Shown in pieces: positions 42,191-50,931 of a stretch of 64,000 bases of DNA (its first letter is position 1; each line of letters opens with the position of its first letter). The notes beneath the pieces are model-generated. The model searched no databases. It had not been told where the DNA came from and was given only the letters and a program-made list of their open reading frames with translations. Source of the DNA: JAICWP01 sp035252015 (GTDB lineage Bacteria > Acidobacteriota > Terriglobia > Terriglobales > Acidobacteriaceae); contig DATFDP010000223.1 of assembly GCA_035252015.1 (NCBI GenBank), positions 18,649-82,648 on the forward strand. Direction: 5' to 3'. The translations under genes and the position numbers were made by a program.

Positions 42191-43609
42191 TTACTTCCCG
42201 TACTTCCGCTGGAGAAACGTGCCCACCTCATTCTCCAACCCGGCGTAGTCGCAATGAATCGTGGCGCGCATGGCGGCTTCGGTGGAGCTGCCTTCGGCAA
42301 TGCGGCGCAGGATGCGGACCAGGTCGTCCATGCCGTCGGTATCGCGAATGTATTCCGCGGCGGCCAGCGATTCATCGTAGGCCAGTCGTGCTTCCGGCGT
42401 GCTGAAGCGGATGAAGCTGCCTTCCAGCATATTGAAGGGCAGCGCCTGGTGCTGGCTCATAAGCTGCCCCAGGCGCTGGCCAAAATAAGCCGTGGTGCGT
42501 GGTTCAAGAAGCTGGGCGATGCCTTCGTGCAGCCACTGCGGGCAGCGGCCGCCGCTCAACTGGTTGATGAACGAGTGCGCCAGTTCGTGCTTGAGCACGC
42601 GCGCCAGCTCCGGCGTCACTTCGGTCAAGCCGCTCACCGGGATGCGCAGCTTGCCGTCGTTCAGGGCGCTGGTCCAGCCCGGAGCCTGGGTGACGTCAAA
42701 GAATTCCTGCTCCGTGTAGAGCACCACGGGAATGCTGTAGCGCGGCTGGGCGTCAAGTTGTGTGGACAGATCGTTGTAGTCAGCATCCAGCACCTGCAGC
42801 AGCTGGCGGCGGAACTCGTCGGAGGTCTGCCGGCCTTCATAGCGCAAAGTGAAGTGCCCTGTTTCGCGCTCGGAAAAGTTCGCTTCAGTGGTAACCTCCC
42901 GCTGAGCCTTGGCGAGAAATTGCTGCACCGTGGGATCGGGCCGTAATCGCAGGGAGCGCTTCCAGGAGCGAACGGCATCCTGGCTGCGGTCTGACATGAA
43001 CTGGGCAAAGCCGAGCACGGCAAAGGCATCCGCCGAATCCGGCGCCAGCCGCGTGGCTCGCAGGGCCGTGTCCATCGCCTGGGGATAGTTGCCGCCCTGC
43101 AGCAGCACGGCGGAATAGTGAGTAAGGATGGTGGGATTTTCCGGCGTCAGGCCCAGAGCGTGCTGCAAATAGGATTGCGCCTGCGTGCGATGGCCCGCCT
43201 CCTCTTCGTGCTGTCCGGCCAGAAAGTACCCGGCCGCAGCCATTTGGGCGTTGCCCGAGCGGTCCAGGGAATCCAGCACCGAGGTATCTACCTGCCCGTC
43301 CTTGATCACGGAAACCGCGACTTGGCTGTTGTCCATGCTGACGCTGGGGGTGAAGGCCGGCATCTCGGAGACAGGTTTTTCGGAGCCTGATCCGGCCGGA
43401 CCCGCTTCAACCGGCGGCATGCCCGTCGCATCCACGTGATCCACCAGCGATTTGGGGATAGCATAAGAGTTGTCCCCAATGTCATATTCGACGTGAGTAG
43501 CGCCCTGGCGTATGCGTTCCGCCAGAATCCGGCGGCCGTTCTTCAGATAAATGGTGTCGGCCGGGGCGCAGATCGCCGAAATGAGGACGATAATCAGGCA
43601 GGCCCGCAC
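42191..43609 (-). CDS. Secreted gluzincin peptidase (peptidase MA-like) with TPR repeats
   Basis: 472 residues. A short signal peptide (about 1-16) precedes IYLKNGRRILAERIR. TPR-like helices span about 125-235 (YFLAGQHEEEAGHRTQAQSYLQHALGLTPENPTI and LGFAQFMSDRSQDAVRSWKRSLRLRPDPTV). The catalytic domain begins about 250. The zinc motif is HELAH at 341-345, with the downstream Glu362 in WLHEGIAQ. This matches peptidase_MA_2-type domains. It is divergent from an M1-type peptidase only 36 bases away. A cell-envelope proteolytic role is inferred. Confidence 0.82.
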   Translation of the reverse strand: MRACLIIVLISAICAPADTIYLKNGRRILAERIRQGATHVEYDIGDNSYAIPKSLVDHVDATGMPPVEAGPAGSGSEKPVSEMPAFTPSVSMDNSQVAVSVIKDGQVDTSVLDSLDRSGNAQMAAAGYFLAGQHEEEAGHRTQAQSYLQHALGLTPENPTILTHYSAVLLQGGNYPQAMDTALRATRLAPDSADAFAVLGFAQFMSDRSQDAVRSWKRSLRLRPDPTVQQFLAKAQREVTTEANFSERETGHFTLRYEGRQTSDEFRRQLLQVLDADYNDLSTQLDAQPRYSIPVVLYTEQEFFDVTQAPGWTSALNDGKLRIPVSGLTEVTPELARVLKHELAHSFINQLSGGRCPQWLHEGIAQLLEPRTTAYFGQRLGQLMSQHQALPFNMLEGSFIRFSTPEARLAYDESLAAAEYIRDTDGMDDLVRILRRIAEGSSTEAAMRATIHCDYAGLENEVGTFLQRKYGK

Positions 43610-43645
43610 GTCGCGATTTTAACCGCGCCGTTCGCGGCTGAAACC

Positions 43646-46207
43646 GTGACCAAGGTAACTGGCCATTTTCGCGCATTGCTCCTTCTCGCGGGGCTGACAA
43701 CGTGGGCCGCAACTGCTCTGCCGGCTCAGAACAATCCGCCTCCTGTCTCCGTAACTCCGGGTGCCATGCTCTATCAGGAACTGGGAAGCGTGGGCCTGGA
43801 TCCGAGCCGCGTCTTCCACATCCGCAACGCTTCTATTGAGCACCCGAACCTGCATGTAACTTTCAACGACGGAACCATTGCCTTCACCAAGGACGTGCTG
43901 GGCCGGGTAACCGGCGCTTACTTTGAGGGCGAAGGCGACCTGCTGCTCATGCCCCCCAATCGCGCCGAGCGGGCCTCCCTTGGCCTGTTTACCGGCAACG
44001 CCATCCTGGAAGAGCAATTTACGGCCGCCTACCTGCGCTTCAATGACGACAGCAGGCAGAAGCTTGAGCCGTTCATGTACCCCGCGTCCAATGCGCAGGA
44101 ATTTTTTGCCGCCAACAGCGCGGTAGCCAATTCGCTGGCCGCCAGCGACGCGCTCCGGCTGCTCCTCACCTTCAGCCGTTTTCTGCCGGCGTCCACACCC
44201 ATGCAGCCGCTGACGGCCTACACCGGTAACGATCACTTCCTGCATTTGCGCCTGAGCAGCCCGCGGCGCGGGCTCTTCGACGTCTTCTTCGATTCCTTGG
44301 CGCTGGAGCAGGTCTCCGCCGGGCAATTAACGCTAACGCCGCAAGGCGATTTTTACGATCTGTGGACCTCTTTTTCCCTCCCCACTCATTCCAATCCCGG
44401 TCCGGGAATACCATCTGACAGCACCTACAATGCGATCGACATCTCCCGTTATCGCATCCGGGCGCGGGTCACGCTTCCCCACGAGCTCTCAGCCAAGGCG
44501 TTGCTGCAGGTGGCGGTCCGGCAAAGCGGCGACCGAGCGCTGCTGTTCGAACTCTCGCGTTTTCTGCAAGTCAAGAAGGTGGAAGCCGACGGCCGGCCCA
44601 TTGAGTTCGTGCACAACCCGGCCCTCGAAGGCACACAGTTGGCGCGACGCGGCAACGATGTGGTGGCCGTCATATTTCCGGAGCCCCTGCGCGCCGGACA
44701 GCAGCTGCAGTTGAGCTTGGAATATTCCGGTTCGGTGCTTTCTGAAGCCGGCGGCGGACTGCTCTATGTGGGCGCGCGCGGCACCTGGTATCCCAATCGG
44801 GGCCTGGCCATGTCGCAGTTCGATCTGCAGTTTCACTACCCAGTGGGCTGGACCCTGCTGGCCACCGGCAAGCGGGTTCCGCCCGTCGCGGAAGAGGGCC
44901 CGTCCCTCGCCAGCCCCAGCGAGCAGGTTGGGCACTGGATCTCCGAGCGTCCTATGCCCATGGCTGGCTTCAACCTGGGCCAATACGTCAAAGCCGGCGC
45001 CCACGCCGGCAAGGTGGAGATTGATACCTACGCGGCGGCGGGAATGGAACGTACCTTCCCGCAAGCGCCTTTGCCTCCTGCCACTCCTCCCTCCAACCCG
45101 GAAATTTCTCCGGCCGAGCGCTTGTCGCACGAACGCATGGCGCTGGCAGCGCCTCCCCCAGCGCCTTCGCCGGCGCGCAACGCCCAAGCCGTGGCGGATG
45201 AGACCGCTCATGCGATTGATTTTCTCAGGGCCCGCCTGGGGCCATTCCCTTACAGCAGCCTGTCTTTGACACAAATGCCGGGAGGCATCAGCCAGGGCTG
45301 GCCGGGGCTGATCTTTCTTTCCAGCTTTGCTTTCCTCTCTCCCCACGAACGCGAGGTTCTGCACTTTTCCCCACAGGCGGATGTGCTTTACGGCGAACTC
45401 ATGCCGGCGCATGAAGCCGCCCATCAATGGTGGGGCGACATGGTGGGCTGGCACAGCTATCGCGACCAGTGGATTGGCGAAGCTCTTTCCAACTACTGCG
45501 TACTCATGATGCTAGAGGGCGAGCATCCCCAGCAGTTCGCGCTCATGATGCAAACCTACCGCCAGCAACTGCTGCAAAAGAACAAGGCCGGGATGGAACT
45601 GCGGCAGGCCGGCCCGGTCACGCTGGGCTTGCGCCTCTCCTCCTCCAAGTTTCCCGATGCTTATGACGCCATAGCTTACGGCCGCGGGACCTGGCTGTTT
45701 CACATGCTGCGCTACATGCTGCGCGATGCCGCCAGCCAGTCCCGGTCGCGTCGGCGGAAACCTCTTGATAATGGAGATCAGCTCTTCCTGCACGTGCTGC
45801 GTGTTCTGCAGGAGCGCTTTGCCGGCAAGGTAATGACCCTGCAGGACGTGCAGGCGGCATTTGAGGAGAGCCTGCCTCCTTCGCTCTGGTTTGAAGGGCA
45901 CAAATCCCTGGATTGGTTTTTTGATGGCTGGGTTAATGGCACAGCCATCCCTCGGCTGCAACTGGCGAAAACAAAGTTCCTGCGCAAGGGGAATTCCGTG
46001 GTGGTCACGGGCACTATAAAGCAGGAAGACGCGCCTGCGGATCTGGTCACTTCGCTGCCCATTTATGCTTTGGCCGGGCGAACTCCTGTGCTGCTGGGCC
46101 GCGTGTTCGCCGATGGAGAGGAAACCGGCTTTCGCCTGAGCGCCCCGGCTGGTGTACGGAAACTGCTGCTCGATCCCTATCAGACCGTGCTGGGCCGGTC
46201 CCGATAA
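43646..46207 (+). CDS. M1-family metallopeptidase
   Basis: 853 residues from GTG 43646, chosen because a signal peptide follows immediately (FRALLLLAGLTTWAATALPAQ); the frame is open further upstream into the divergent gene, and the ribosome site is weak. The N-terminal half is beta-rich (to about 480). The catalytic domain has SLTQMPGGISQGWPGLIFLS and the zinc motif H589-E-A-A-H593-QWWG, then Glu612 in WIGEALS at the exact 18-residue M1 spacing. The usual GAMEN exopeptidase motif is not evident; PGGISQ takes its place, so it may not act as a typical aminopeptidase. The C-terminal helical part includes LWFEGHKSLDWFFDGWV. Confidence 0.85.
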   Translation: MTKVTGHFRALLLLAGLTTWAATALPAQNNPPPVSVTPGAMLYQELGSVGLDPSRVFHIRNASIEHPNLHVTFNDGTIAFTKDVLGRVTGAYFEGEGDLLLMPPNRAERASLGLFTGNAILEEQFTAAYLRFNDDSRQKLEPFMYPASNAQEFFAANSAVANSLAASDALRLLLTFSRFLPASTPMQPLTAYTGNDHFLHLRLSSPRRGLFDVFFDSLALEQVSAGQLTLTPQGDFYDLWTSFSLPTHSNPGPGIPSDSTYNAIDISRYRIRARVTLPHELSAKALLQVAVRQSGDRALLFELSRFLQVKKVEADGRPIEFVHNPALEGTQLARRGNDVVAVIFPEPLRAGQQLQLSLEYSGSVLSEAGGGLLYVGARGTWYPNRGLAMSQFDLQFHYPVGWTLLATGKRVPPVAEEGPSLASPSEQVGHWISERPMPMAGFNLGQYVKAGAHAGKVEIDTYAAAGMERTFPQAPLPPATPPSNPEISPAERLSHERMALAAPPPAPSPARNAQAVADETAHAIDFLRARLGPFPYSSLSLTQMPGGISQGWPGLIFLSSFAFLSPHEREVLHFSPQADVLYGELMPAHEAAHQWWGDMVGWHSYRDQWIGEALSNYCVLMMLEGEHPQQFALMMQTYRQQLLQKNKAGMELRQAGPVTLGLRLSSSKFPDAYDAIAYGRGTWLFHMLRYMLRDAASQSRSRRRKPLDNGDQLFLHVLRVLQERFAGKVMTLQDVQAAFEESLPPSLWFEGHKSLDWFFDGWVNGTAIPRLQLAKTKFLRKGNSVVVTGTIKQEDAPADLVTSLPIYALAGRTPVLLGRVFADGEETGFRLSAPAGVRKLLLDPYQTVLGRSR

Positions 46208-46290
46208 ATGGCCCATATCGGACTGTTGTGATTTGCAACCAGGTGCAGGCGTCATCCTGCGACATCCCCCGCAAAGTTCCGCGTAAGGTA

Positions 46291-46319
46291 TTGACTTCGC
46301 TCTTGTTTTGCAATATCAG
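46291..46319 (+). promoter_or_regulatory. Candidate sigma-70 promoter of the second TonB receptor
   Basis: TTGACT at 46291-46296 and TATCAG at 46314-46319, separated by 17 bases, about 60 bases before ATG 46380. GAGGTGG at 46366-46372 is the ribosome site. Confidence 0.45.
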
Positions 46320-46379
46320 ATGCAAGCTGCACTTGCTCTCGCCGTTATCGTCCTTATATCCCTTTGAGGTGGAAAGCCA

Positions 46380-49300
46380 ATGATGCGTGCCCGCGTGGTC
46401 GGTTGCAGCCTGCTGTGCATGTTGTTGGTTGTACTCAGCTTGCCGTCGCTCTCCCAGGTGGTGACGGTGACGGTACAAGGCCGGGTGTATGACAGCACCG
46501 GGGCGGTCATTCCCGACGCCCAGGTCACCGCGGTCAATACGGCGACAGCCATTTCCCGGACCGCCAGCACCGACACGAATGGCGGCTATCAGATAGCCTT
46601 GCTGCCCGTCGGCGACTATGTGGTGACGGTGAACAAGCAGGGTTTTCAGAAGCAGGTGAAGAAGGTCCATCTCGACGTCGGCCAGGTGGGCGCGGTGAAC
46701 TTCACCCTGCCCCTGGGCGAGGTGACGCAGGAAATCAAAGTGGTGGACGTGGGTGTCACCGCCGAGCCCACGCGCACCATGGTCAGCTCGGTGATTGACG
46801 AGAACAAGATCGAAAACCTGCCGGTGAACGGCCGCCAGTTTATTGATTTTGCCCTGCTGGCACCGGGAGTGACCATCGGCGACACCACCTCCGGCAGCAC
46901 CGACGTGATCATAGAGCCAGTGACCAAGCTATCCTTTGCCGGGCAGAACATTCATTACAACTTCGTGGCCATTGACGGCGCTGACGACATCTCCACTGCC
47001 TCAGGCGTGCAGAAGTACACGCCCTCCCAGGACGCGGTGCGCGAATTTCGCGTCATTAACAGCGACTACAGCAGCGAGTTTGGGCGGGCCGTGGGCGGAA
47101 TTGTGGACATCATCACTAAGAGCGGAACCAACGCCTATCATGGCTCGGCTTACGAATACTTCCGCAATGACGCGATGGATGCCAATAGCCTGCTGGCCTC
47201 GGAAGATCCGTTCAGTTGCAAGGTGCCTGGCAACCTGAGCTCTGGCGGTTGCCGCCGGCTTAACAAGCTGCGCCAGAATCAGTACGGCTTCACCTTAGGC
47301 GGACCCATCAAAAAGGACAAAACCTTCTTCTTCGCCAACTATGAGGGCCAGCGGCGCAGCGAATCGCCCTATTACAACTCCATCATCCTGAACAATATCG
47401 GCCTGATCAACCAGTTCAAATCCAGCATCGGCTTTCCGGCGGAAAACCTGAACGTGACCCGCAGCAACAATTACGACAACTTCCTGGTAAAGCTGGACCA
47501 CTCCTTCAGCACCAAGGAATACATGTACGTGCGTTATTTCTTCGACGATGGCCGGCTGCACAACTATTCGCCGCTCAACGACGGCTCCGACCTGCCCTCC
47601 GGTTTCAAGAACAACTTCTCCCGTGACCAGTCGGTGGTGGGTAGCCTGACCTCAATCGTCTCCCCCAGCCTGGTCAACGAAGTGCGCATGCAGTACGCCA
47701 AGCGCTCCTTCGATTTCCCCACGGTCACGGCGGAGCCGCACATGGAAGTGGCGAACCAGTTCGCTATTGGGGTCAACCGCGGCAATCCCGATTTTTACAA
47801 TGAAGGGCGTTTTGAACTGGTGGATAACGTGACCAAGACCGCCGGCCGGCACACCATCAGCTTCGGCGGCGACTTCAACCATGTGAATACCACCGAATCC
47901 TTCCCCTTGTTCTATCCTTTCGAGGCAACTTTCGTCTGCATCGCGCCGGATCCTACTGCCCCAGCCGATGCGCCCTGCAACAAGTCCAACCTGCTCCAGC
48001 ACACGCCGGTGGTGCTGTGGATGGAGCGCTTCCAGGCACCCAACTTCAACGAGACCTCATTTGATCCATCTGTGTTCCAGATGAACGGTTATCCCCAGGC
48101 GATACGCAACCAGGCCAGCGGCACTCTTGGCCACACCTATGATGGCTTCTATGTCCAGGACCGCTTCAGCGCTACGCAGAACTTGACCCTGACCCTGGGT
48201 ACCCGTTTCGATTTTGAGACGTGGCCCAGCAATGTCCTGGATAACCCACACGGAGTGGATCCGCGCGCCGGCTTCGCCTACAATTTTGGCGGCAACCACT
48301 CCATTGTGTTGCGCGGCGGCTTCGGGCTGTTTCATGGCACGATTCCCTCGCCCCTGCTCATGTGCCAGGAGCCATCCTGCGGCGGCACGGCAGCCTACGG
48401 CAAGTTCCGGGCGGGCGAAGATAACCTGAACTCCACCACCCAGCTTTTCGGCTATTCCGGGTTCTTCCCGGCGGCCTTTCAAAATGCGTTCAATGGGCTG
48501 ATTGGCGGGCAGTACCCGAATCCCACCAACCCGGCCACGCTGGGCGTGCTCTTGCCTGCCACCATCGTGCGCTTTACCCAAAACCACAAGATGCCGTACG
48601 GCATTCAGAGCAGCCTGGGGATTGAGTTCCAGCCTTACAAAGACGCCGTGCTCAATATCAGCTACCTGCGCACACATGGCGTACACCTGGGCAGCTTTTT
48701 CAACATCAACCAGCCCCCGCCCACCGGTTCCGTAGTGGACCACGACTCCAACGGCGACCCAGGGGTGAAAAACACCTTCTTCTGCCCAGTTTCGGTGTGC
48801 GGCGCGCCCGGGGTTCCCGGTTCCAGGAACCCGAACTATTTCACCTTCTTTGAGGCTGACTCACGCTGGTATTCGGAATTCGACGGGCTGCTGGTGAACC
48901 TGAACAAGCGGGTCAGCCACCACGTCGGCTATGGCCTCAGCTACACCTGGTCCAAGACGCTCGACGATGGTCCCAACCCCAGCTTCGTGCTCATTCCCCA
49001 GGACAGCGGAAACTTCGGCGCGGAGAAGGCCTTGTCCGCCGATGACGTGCGCCACCGCTTTGTGGGCACCATGACGCTGCAAGGTCCGACCCACATGAAC
49101 GCCTTGCTCAACGACTTCGAGTTCTCTACCATCGTCACCCTGGAGTCGCCGCATTACTTCACCAAATTTGTCGGATTTGACGCCAATGGCGACGGTTTTC
49201 CGCTGAACGACCGCGTGGGAATTGAGCCGCGCAACACCTTCCGCGGCGACAGCTACCAGACTGTGGATCTGCGCCTGTCCCGCACCTTCAATGTGACCGA

Positions 49301-49511
49301 AAAGGTGCACCTGCAAGGCATGGCGGAAGCCTTTAATGCCTTGAATAACGTGAACATCCGGTACTTCAACACAGTCTACGGAGCGCCCGACTTCATCCCG
49401 GCCGGGACAGCGGGAACTTTCCTCGACGGGTCGCCCAATCCGGGATACGGAACGCCCCGAGCCGTCTTCAACCCGCGCCAGATTCAGCTGGCTTTGCGGG
49501 TCACCTTCTGA
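46380..49511 (+). CDS. Oar-like TonB-dependent receptor, second locus
   Basis: 1043 residues. Signal peptide about 1-26 (ending SLSQ). A carboxypeptidase-regulatory-like domain follows: VTVQGRVYDSTGAVIPDAQVTAVNTATAI, TDTNGGYQIALLPVGDYVVTV. The plug domain has IDENKIENLPVNGRQFIDFALLAPGVTIGDT and AIDGADDISTASGVQKYTPSQDAVREF. The barrel shows receptor-typical GGPIKKDKTFFFANYEGQR and NYTWSKTLDDGPNP-like strands, ending IQLALRVTF. It belongs to the same group as the receptor at 37212 but shares limited identity, so it is not a recent copy. It stands alone; ligand unknown. Confidence 0.9.
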   Translation: MMRARVVGCSLLCMLLVVLSLPSLSQVVTVTVQGRVYDSTGAVIPDAQVTAVNTATAISRTASTDTNGGYQIALLPVGDYVVTVNKQGFQKQVKKVHLDVGQVGAVNFTLPLGEVTQEIKVVDVGVTAEPTRTMVSSVIDENKIENLPVNGRQFIDFALLAPGVTIGDTTSGSTDVIIEPVTKLSFAGQNIHYNFVAIDGADDISTASGVQKYTPSQDAVREFRVINSDYSSEFGRAVGGIVDIITKSGTNAYHGSAYEYFRNDAMDANSLLASEDPFSCKVPGNLSSGGCRRLNKLRQNQYGFTLGGPIKKDKTFFFANYEGQRRSESPYYNSIILNNIGLINQFKSSIGFPAENLNVTRSNNYDNFLVKLDHSFSTKEYMYVRYFFDDGRLHNYSPLNDGSDLPSGFKNNFSRDQSVVGSLTSIVSPSLVNEVRMQYAKRSFDFPTVTAEPHMEVANQFAIGVNRGNPDFYNEGRFELVDNVTKTAGRHTISFGGDFNHVNTTESFPLFYPFEATFVCIAPDPTAPADAPCNKSNLLQHTPVVLWMERFQAPNFNETSFDPSVFQMNGYPQAIRNQASGTLGHTYDGFYVQDRFSATQNLTLTLGTRFDFETWPSNVLDNPHGVDPRAGFAYNFGGNHSIVLRGGFGLFHGTIPSPLLMCQEPSCGGTAAYGKFRAGEDNLNSTTQLFGYSGFFPAAFQNAFNGLIGGQYPNPTNPATLGVLLPATIVRFTQNHKMPYGIQSSLGIEFQPYKDAVLNISYLRTHGVHLGSFFNINQPPPTGSVVDHDSNGDPGVKNTFFCPVSVCGAPGVPGSRNPNYFTFFEADSRWYSEFDGLLVNLNKRVSHHVGYGLSYTWSKTLDDGPNPSFVLIPQDSGNFGAEKALSADDVRHRFVGTMTLQGPTHMNALLNDFEFSTIVTLESPHYFTKFVGFDANGDGFPLNDRVGIEPRNTFRGDSYQTVDLRLSRTFNVTEKVHLQGMAEAFNALNNVNIRYFNTVYGAPDFIPAGTAGTFLDGSPNPGYGTPRAVFNPRQIQLALRVTF

Positions 49512-49565
49512 CACGCCAAGGAGCATCGGTAGAGATGTAATTAACATTAGTCTCTCCCCCGTTGC

Positions 49566-49584
49566 TGGTCCCGATCTGGGACCA
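49566..49584. terminator. Inverted repeat after the TonB receptor (possible terminator or operator)
   Basis: TGGTCCC and GGGACCA separated by five bases, 55 bases after the receptor stop. No T-run follows, so it may act with Rho or be a protein-binding site. No other feature was seen in 49512-49738. Confidence 0.35.
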
Positions 49585-49738
49585 ACTCGCCCGATTCGGT
49601 CTGAACCTTTGCGGCTCGAGACCGTCCGACTTAGGAGTTCCTCGTCTAAGCACAACACAGCAAGGGGGTTAGCCGCAGGGAGCAGCTCCCACGGCCTTGG
49701 AATGGGAGTTGCTTTCAGGACCGCCGTGGAGTCCGCCC

Positions 49739-49927
49739 ATGGAGCTGCAAATTGTCTGGCGCAATCCCCATCCCGTGCGCCACATTCAGCGCTGGGAGCC
49801 GGTGATAAAAGCCCCCGATAAAAGCGTTTACCTGGTTCAGCAGTACGTGCTGGATGGCGAAAATGGCGCTGGTTACTGGGCCACCGAATGCGAACTGCAG
49901 GTTATTCGCGGAGGCAGCGCAGCCTAG
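49739..49927 (+). CDS. Small protein of unknown function
   Basis: 62 residues from ATG 49739, with GTGGAG nine bases upstream. The sequence MELQIVWRNPHPVRHIQRW is followed by YLVQQYVLDGENGAGYW and a conserved-looking CELQVIRGG end. It has the composition of a folded small beta-rich protein, with no signal peptide. I do not recognise the family. A start further upstream (49697) would add 14 residues of poor character. It has no operon partner: the next gene starts about 150 bases on. Confidence 0.45.
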   Translation: MELQIVWRNPHPVRHIQRWEPVIKAPDKSVYLVQQYVLDGENGAGYWATECELQVIRGGSAA

Positions 49928-50079
49928 GTCGCATGCAATTGCTAAAGCGTGAAATCCCGCGCCGGAAGCCGGTTTCCGAGGTATACTACCGGCTCGATAG
50001 GCCGTAAAAGTCTCCTGATCCAGACAACTTGGACCTATCCCCCGGGTTCCAATAGAGCGAGCCGAGCACTAAGACGAGT

Positions 50080-50805
50080 ATGGAAGCCAGTTGTTCCACC
50101 GCAACCGCATTCACCCACGCCTGTAGTCTTAAGCGAAACAATGCATTGACCGCCATGTTATGCGGCGCGGTTCCTGCGCTGCTTTTGGCGTTATATGCTC
50201 CGCCAACTCCGCGGCAATGGCTGATTGGGCTGGCGATCGGGCTGGTCTGGGCGAACGCGTTTGAATACTTCTACCATCGCTATCTGCTGCATCATACGCG
50301 GGGCACACTGGGAAAGGGCCACATTCTGCATCACATCACTTCGGGAAAAGAAAACGAAGTGGAGCATTTGACATTTGGGGAGTCGCCGCTGTACGTAGCT
50401 TTTCTGTTCGGCAGCAATGGCTCGCCCGTAGCGCTCGCTGACCTAATCTGGCGTTTCCCGCTCGCCCCCGGCATTCTGCTCGGCTTTACGGCTTACTTTA
50501 TTGCCGTGGAGGAAATCCACTGGCGTATCCATCTGGGCGGCTGGCTGCCGCCTGTTTTGCGCGCTGCCATTCCCTATCATCTCGATCACCACGATATTCC
50601 TGAAGGGCGCTATAACGTCTTTTTCCCCTTGTTCGATCTGCTGCTTGGAACTGCTGAGTCCACTTCAGCGGCCGCCCCATTAACGCGCCCCAGACCGCGC
50701 AGAAACATCTGGCGCGCGCTGCAGGAAGAAGCCCTGCTCTATACGTGGATCATCGGCATGGCGGTATTTATCCGTTTCTTCTGCGGAACCTCGACCAAGC
50801 CCTGA
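50080..50805 (+). CDS. Membrane fatty-acid hydroxylase/sterol desaturase-like protein
   Basis: Up to 241 residues. The ATG at 50080 gives 25 residues before the first helix; a second start at 50155 begins right at the first membrane segment and may be the real one. His clusters of the di-iron membrane family are visible: FYHRYLLHH (about 62-70), GHILHH (about 78-83) and YHLDHHD (about 167-173). Helices lie at about 27-44, 50-63, 125-150 and 220-236. These enzymes hydroxylate or desaturate acyl chains, sterols or carotenoids. Substrate unknown; stands alone. Confidence 0.75.
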   Translation: MEASCSTATAFTHACSLKRNNALTAMLCGAVPALLLALYAPPTPRQWLIGLAIGLVWANAFEYFYHRYLLHHTRGTLGKGHILHHITSGKENEVEHLTFGESPLYVAFLFGSNGSPVALADLIWRFPLAPGILLGFTAYFIAVEEIHWRIHLGGWLPPVLRAAIPYHLDHHDIPEGRYNVFFPLFDLLLGTAESTSAAAPLTRPRPRRNIWRALQEEALLYTWIIGMAVFIRFFCGTSTKP

Positions 50806-50830
50806 ACGTTGCTCTGGCTGACATCCTGGT

Positions 50831-50910
50831 AAGGGCGAGACGCCCTCACGACAGCCGGCGAGACGCCGGCGCTACGTCATGCATCCGTGAAGATCCGTGA
50901 ATATCTGTAG
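50831..50910. repeat. Palindromic repeat plus short period-10 repeat
   Basis: GGGCGAGACGCCC and GCCGGCGAGACGCCGGC are two palindromes 9 bases apart, then ATCCGTGA repeats at a 10-base period (50883, 50893, and a degenerate copy at 50903). Lies between the hydroxylase-like gene and the end of glmM. No gene seen here. Confidence 0.5.
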
Positions 50911-50931
50911 CTGCCAAGCTGTGTAAACCGG

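Noticed and set aside
43436..43645. N-terminal extension of the M1 peptidase by 70 codons
   Set aside because: It overlaps the divergent gene and would bury the signal peptide.
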